Positions 60,039 to 64,000 of a stretch of DNA of 64,000 nt are shown here, in pieces. The translations under genes and the position numbers were made by a program. The notes under the pieces are model-generated. The model was given only the letters and a program-made list of their open reading frames with translations, did not search any database and was not told the origin of the DNA. The stretch comes from Clostridiales bacterium (GTDB lineage: Bacteria; Bacillota; DSM-16504; Desulfitibacterales; JAICDB01), in the NCBI GenBank assembly GCA_020063565.1, contig JAICDB010000001.1, positions 97,056-161,055 of the forward strand, given 5' to 3'. The stretch's first letter is position 1. Each line of letters opens with the position of its first letter.

Positions 60039-60515
60039 ATGTTATATAGTATTGTATCAGAAAATGAAGTGAAAAAAACAGTAATCTTAAAAGTAAATGA
60101 AAATAGTGATTTATTACGTACCATAGAAAATTACGCACTGGAAAATGACATAAAAGGAGCAGTAATTTTAGGCGGAGTGGGAGCGCTCAAACAAGTAACA
60201 TATCGCAATGCCAGGTGTTTTCCTGTAAAACTTCCTTTTCAAGAAGAAGAGCTCCTTGTGGAAACAATAGAAAAGCCTCTGGAAATCTTAAATTTGTCAG
60301 GTTGGATAGCAGAGGATGAAAATAATAAACCGGCGGTGCACTGCCATATTTCCTGTTCATACGTATCTGATAGAGGGGTGAAAACCATCGGAGGTCACCT
60401 TATGCCTGAAAGCACCGCCTGGTTAATGGTAGCTGTAAGTTTGCAAATATTACATAAGCCGTTAAAGGTTGAAAAGGATATAAATACCAATTGGTATGAT
60501 TTGAAGTGTTTTTAA
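60039..60515 (+). CDS. DUF296 / PPC-domain protein
   Basis: NSDLLRTIENYALENDIKGAVILGGVGALKQVTYRN; HCHISCSYVSDRGVKTIGGHLMPES. Confidence 0.85.
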   Translation: MLYSIVSENEVKKTVILKVNENSDLLRTIENYALENDIKGAVILGGVGALKQVTYRNARCFPVKLPFQEEELLVETIEKPLEILNLSGWIAEDENNKPAVHCHISCSYVSDRGVKTIGGHLMPESTAWLMVAVSLQILHKPLKVEKDINTNWYDLKCF

Positions 60516-61903
60516 CCTATTCCAAGTAGTCTGGCTCCTTGAGCAACTAGAAAGCAAACTATGATGGCAATTGTAGTTGGGATGACAAATGCCAGTACAG
60601 CCCATTTTTTACTTTGGGTTTCCTTGGCGATGGTCCACAAAGTGGTACCACAGGGGAAGTGAAGTAACGAGAAGAGCATTGTGTTTAAAGCTGTTAATGC
60701 CGTCCAGCCGTGCTGTTCTATAAACAGCTCTTTAACTGCCATGAGACTATCCAGTTCAAGCATTGCTCCTGCAGACAGGTAGCTCATGATCAATATTGGA
60801 ACTACTATTTCATTAGCTGGAAGACCCAGAATGAATGCCATGAGGATTACGCCATCAAGCCCTATAGCCCTTGCAAAGGGATCTAAAAATCCAGATACAT
60901 GCCCGATAATACTTAAGTCGCCAATCTGGATGTTGGCACAGAGCCAGGTTATGAAGCCGGTAGGTGCGGCTACTATTATTGCCCTTGTCAGAACGAATGC
61001 TGTTCTATCTAAAAGTGAGCGTACAATTATTTCTCCCGTCTTTGGAGGTCTGTATGGTGGAAGCTCAAGTGTAAAGGAAGACGGAATACCCTTTAATAAG
61101 GTTTTGGAAAGAAGCCAGGAAACAATTAGGGTTACTGTGATACCTATCAGGATCATTAGCACAACCATTCCGGCGGCACTGTATGAATTATATGAACCTG
61201 CCGTAATTGTTCCCATAAATAAAGATGAGAGTAAAATCAAAGTTGGGAAGCGACCGTTACATGGGACAAAATTGTTTGTGAGTATTGCAATTAATTTTTC
61301 CCTAGGGGAATCAATAATGCGGCATGCTACAACACCGGCAGCGTTACATCCAAATCCCATACTCATGGTAAGCGCCTGTTTTCCATGGGTTCCTGCCCTT
61401 TTAAAAAGGTTATCTAAGTTAAAGGCAACTCGAGGAAGATAGCCCAGGTTTTCTAAGAGTGTAAATAAGGGAAAAAATATTGCCATTGGAGGAAGCATTA
61501 CAGATACAACCCATGCTAGTGTGCGATACATTCCTTCAACTATTATACCGTATAACCAGGCTGGGGCTCCCGCTTTTAGAGCCAGGGCGGATAATTGCTC
61601 TTCTAACCAGAATAAAACTGTAGCCAGGACCTGAGAAGGATAATTGGCTCCTGTAATGGTAATCCAAAAGACGACTCCCAAAAGCAGAAGCATTACTGGA
61701 AAACCCAGTAATGGGGAGGTTAAAATATCATCCAATTTACGGGAAAAATCTTTACTTTCAGTTTTTCTAACAACCTTACTTGCTATTTCTTCTGCAGTAT
61801 TATAAATATTGTAAACTATTGCATCTCGCATTTCTATTGCTTTTGAATTATCACTGTCTACTAAAATTTTTTTAGGCTTTGAGGGTAAACTAGATTTAAT
61901 CAA
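60512..61903 (-). CDS. feoB: FeoB membrane (permease) half
   Basis: Gate-type segments (FFPLFTLLENLGYLPRVAFNLDNLFKRAGTHGKQALTMSMGFGCNAAGVVACRIIDSPREKLIAILTNNFVPCNGRFPTL; GLPANEIVVPIL). Confidence 0.93.
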   Translation of the reverse strand: MIKSSLPSKPKKILVDSDNSKAIEMRDAIVYNIYNTAEEIASKVVRKTESKDFSRKLDDILTSPLLGFPVMLLLLGVVFWITITGANYPSQVLATVLFWLEEQLSALALKAGAPAWLYGIIVEGMYRTLAWVVSVMLPPMAIFFPLFTLLENLGYLPRVAFNLDNLFKRAGTHGKQALTMSMGFGCNAAGVVACRIIDSPREKLIAILTNNFVPCNGRFPTLILLSSLFMGTITAGSYNSYSAAGMVVLMILIGITVTLIVSWLLSKTLLKGIPSSFTLELPPYRPPKTGEIIVRSLLDRTAFVLTRAIIVAAPTGFITWLCANIQIGDLSIIGHVSGFLDPFARAIGLDGVILMAFILGLPANEIVVPILIMSYLSAGAMLELDSLMAVKELFIEQHGWTALTALNTMLFSLLHFPCGTTLWTIAKETQSKKWAVLAFVIPTTIAIIVCFLVAQGARLLGIG

Positions 61904-62622
61904 ATGATAACCTCCTTAAGAGTAGGTAATTGAATAGAATGCCCCAAATACTGTTGAATTGCTTCAATTATTTTTGGATTTCCCTCCATGATGCGCAGCG
62001 CTACCCAGCGCGAGTTAAGCCTGCCATACAAACGTTTATCTAATTGTGGCTGTAATTTTGATATATAATCTTCGATATATTTGCTATAAACTACCTGTCT
62101 TGGCTGGGGCACTATTTTTCCATTGACAACATCATGTAAGATTTCCAGAAGTTCTGGAATTCCTTCACCATTTCTTGCACTGGTTGCTATAACCGGTATT
62201 CCCAGCTCTTGAGAAAGACCTTCAACATTTACTTCCAATCTTTTTCTTTTGGCTTCGTCAATAAGATTTAAACAGACAATAGCATTTGATGTAATCTCCA
62301 TTACTTGAAGAACAAGGTTTAAATTTCTTTCCAAACAAGTTGCGTCGGCGACTATTATTGTAACGTCCGGGCTTTCAAAACATATAAAGTCCCTTGCTAT
62401 TTGTTCGTCAAGGGAGTTAGCTAAAAGTGAATAAGTGCCGGGAAGATCTATCAATGTATAAGTTGTACCCTTATAATTAAATTTACCTTCTGCTTTTAAA
62501 ACTGTTTTACCGGGCCAGTTTCCGGTATGCTGTTTTAAACCTGTTAATGCGTTAAATATTGTACTTTTACCTGTATTGGGATTGCCCGCCAGTGCAATTA
62601 CAGGATTCTTCACCAAAATCAC
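61900..62622 (-). CDS. feoB: FeoB GTPase half
   Basis: G1 GNPNTGKSTIFNALTGLKQHTGNWPGKTV; DLPGTYSL; NLIDEAKRK; overlaps membrane half by 4 nt. Confidence 0.94.
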   Translation of the reverse strand: MILVKNPVIALAGNPNTGKSTIFNALTGLKQHTGNWPGKTVLKAEGKFNYKGTTYTLIDLPGTYSLLANSLDEQIARDFICFESPDVTIIVADATCLERNLNLVLQVMEITSNAIVCLNLIDEAKRKRLEVNVEGLSQELGIPVIATSARNGEGIPELLEILHDVVNGKIVPQPRQVVYSKYIEDYISKLQPQLDKRLYGRLNSRWVALRIMEGNPKIIEAIQQYLGHSIQLPTLKEVII

Positions 62623-62891
62623 TACCTTTCCGTGGGTATTACTAGGACTTTCTGTGCTTCCTCTTTCCTAAGAGCTATTGTTGCTCCCCTTATGGAATAT
62701 GCTGTAGGATCGCCAAGGGGGCTGCGCCGTATAGCTTCAACCCTTGTTCCAGGGACTAACCCCAGGTCCATGAGCCGCCTTCTGGAATCGTCCTTTGCAA
62801 GCAATGAATGGACCTTTCCCCATGACCTGATGGGTAACTGTGCTAAAGGTATAATTTTCACCTCGCTCATTTGAAGACCCCCAATTTCCAA
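62622..62891 (-). CDS. feoA: FeoA family protein
   Basis: SLLAKDDSRRRLMDLGLVPGTRVEAIRRSPLGDPTAYSIRGATIALRKEEAQKVLV. Confidence 0.92.
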   Translation of the reverse strand: MEIGGLQMSEVKIIPLAQLPIRSWGKVHSLLAKDDSRRRLMDLGLVPGTRVEAIRRSPLGDPTAYSIRGATIALRKEEAQKVLVIPTER

Positions 62892-63107
62892 AATTAAACT
62901 CCTCTAAAAAAGTTTCCCGCGGCTAAGTTTTTCGTTTTACCAGCATTTTATGTTCTGAGACATGTAATGGTTACAAAAATGTGCTAAAATTAGAGAATAA
63001 AGAAAACTTGGCTTGCGTCAAGCCTCTGGCGCCGGCTAAAAGCTTAGCTGCACTAATGCTATCAGGAAAGTTATACTTTCTTATATTAGGGGAGGTGTTA
63101 TCTTAAA

Positions 63108-64000
63108 GTGAGTGTAAAAAAGACGTATTCTGAGATCAATGAGAAAATCAAAAAAGGTGAAGCAGTTGTTGTTACTGCAGAAGAAATTATTCCCATGGTA
63201 GAGGAAAAGGACGCGGAAGCTGTGGCACAGGAAGTAGATGTTGTAACTACCGCAACTTTTGGACCCATGTGTTCTTCGGGGGTATTTTTAAATTTTGGCC
63301 ATAGCGATCCGCCAATTAGGATGAAAAAGGTTTGGCTCAATGACGTTCCTGCCTATTCAGGAATTGCAGCCGTGGATGCCTACCTTGGCGCTACAGAAGA
63401 AAAAGAGAAAAACGGGGAGGGTCTATACGGTGGAGCGCATGTTATTCAAGACCTTTTAGATGGCAAAAAGGTAAAATTACGGGCACTTGGTACCGGAACG
63501 GATTGTTATCCCAACAAAGAAGTGGAAGGATACATTACACTGGCTGACATCAATGAAGCCTTTATGTTTAATGCCAGAAATGCATATCAAAACTATGCTG
63601 CAGCTACCAACTCAACGTCAAAGACACTTTATACCTATATGGGAGTTTTGCTCCCTAAATTTGGAAATGTTACTTATTCGACGTCCGGTCAACTTAGCCC
63701 CCTTTTAAATGATCCGGAATATCGAACAATCGGTATAGGTACAAGGATATTTTTTGGAGGAACAATAGGTTACGTCTCCTGGAACGGTACCCAGCACAAT
63801 TCAAATCAGAAAAGAACTGAAAACGGTGTTCCGGTAGGTCCCGCAGGCACATTAAGTCTCATTGGAAATCTTAAGGAAATGAGTTCCGAATTTATAAAGG
63901 CTGCTGTTTATGAAAAATACGGGGTAAGTTTATTTGTAGGTGTTGGCATACCAATTCCGGTCTTGGATGCCGAAATGGTTAAAAAGGTTGCTGTTAAAGA
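63108..64000 (+). CDS. DUF39 / homocysteine biosynthesis family protein (3' end beyond window)
   Basis: GTG start; VSVKKTYSEINEKIKKGEAVVVTAEEIIPMVEE...VVTTATFGPMCSSGVFLNFGHSDPPIRMKKVWLNDVPAYSGIAAVDAYLGA; frame open to the window edge. Confidence 0.85.
   Translation, partial: MSVKKTYSEINEKIKKGEAVVVTAEEIIPMVEEKDAEAVAQEVDVVTTATFGPMCSSGVFLNFGHSDPPIRMKKVWLNDVPAYSGIAAVDAYLGATEEKEKNGEGLYGGAHVIQDLLDGKKVKLRALGTGTDCYPNKEVEGYITLADINEAFMFNARNAYQNYAAATNSTSKTLYTYMGVLLPKFGNVTYSTSGQLSPLLNDPEYRTIGIGTRIFFGGTIGYVSWNGTQHNSNQKRTENGVPVGPAGTLSLIGNLKEMSSEFIKAAVYEKYGVSLFVGVGIPIPVLDAEMVKKVAVK

Noticed and set aside
60786-61442. 218-aa plus-strand ORF
   Set aside because: Antisense to the feoB membrane half; compositional shadow.
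62990-63107. c-di-GMP-I (GEMM) or SAM-I riboswitch
   Set aside because: Some short similarities (AGCCTCTGG...CTAAA) but the conserved 5' and 3' GEMM elements and SAM-I core are absent.

Overview
The window reads as a low-GC, anaerobic Firmicute chromosome (inferred from PyrR-type attenuators, a tandem glycine riboswitch and the gene content). From left to right it contains: (1) a catabolic/cofactor island at about 1-13.9 kb with an IclR-type regulator, M24 peptidase, Fe-S protein, DUF2088/LarA-like protein, BenE-type transporter, NadC-like and MoaB-like proteins, the 2-oxopentenoate hydratase / acetaldehyde dehydrogenase / hydroxy-oxovalerate aldolase trio, then LarB, LarC and an IlvD/Edd dehydratase; (2) a YeiH transporter and a three-gene set resembling a 2-hydroxyacyl-CoA dehydratase / double-cubane system plus ATPase activase; (3) a binding-protein / histidine kinase / sigma54 response-regulator cassette next to a Tat-exported molybdopterin oxidoreductase operon with a strong -24/-12 promoter and paired upstream dyads; (4) a complete pyrBC-carAB-pyrKDFE operon led by two back-to-back PyrR-type attenuators with no gene between them; (5) a frameshifted alanine/glycine:cation symporter behind an intact tandem glycine riboswitch; (6) a pantothenate/coaX operon with an attenuator-like leader; (7) a molybdenum uptake and cofactor operon behind a probable Moco riboswitch; (8) a glutamate-cysteine ligase plus circularly permuted ATP-grasp pair; (9) feoA with feoB split in two; (10) a truncated DUF39 homocysteine-biosynthesis gene at the right edge. 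A small palindromic dispersed element occurs once complete and once as a fragment. The best candidates for an undescribed system are the LarA-like / Fe-S / NadC-like / MoaB-like island and the thiol- or peptide-ligase pair. No tRNA, rRNA or CRISPR array was recognised. Family calls are by reading the proteins; no database search was run.
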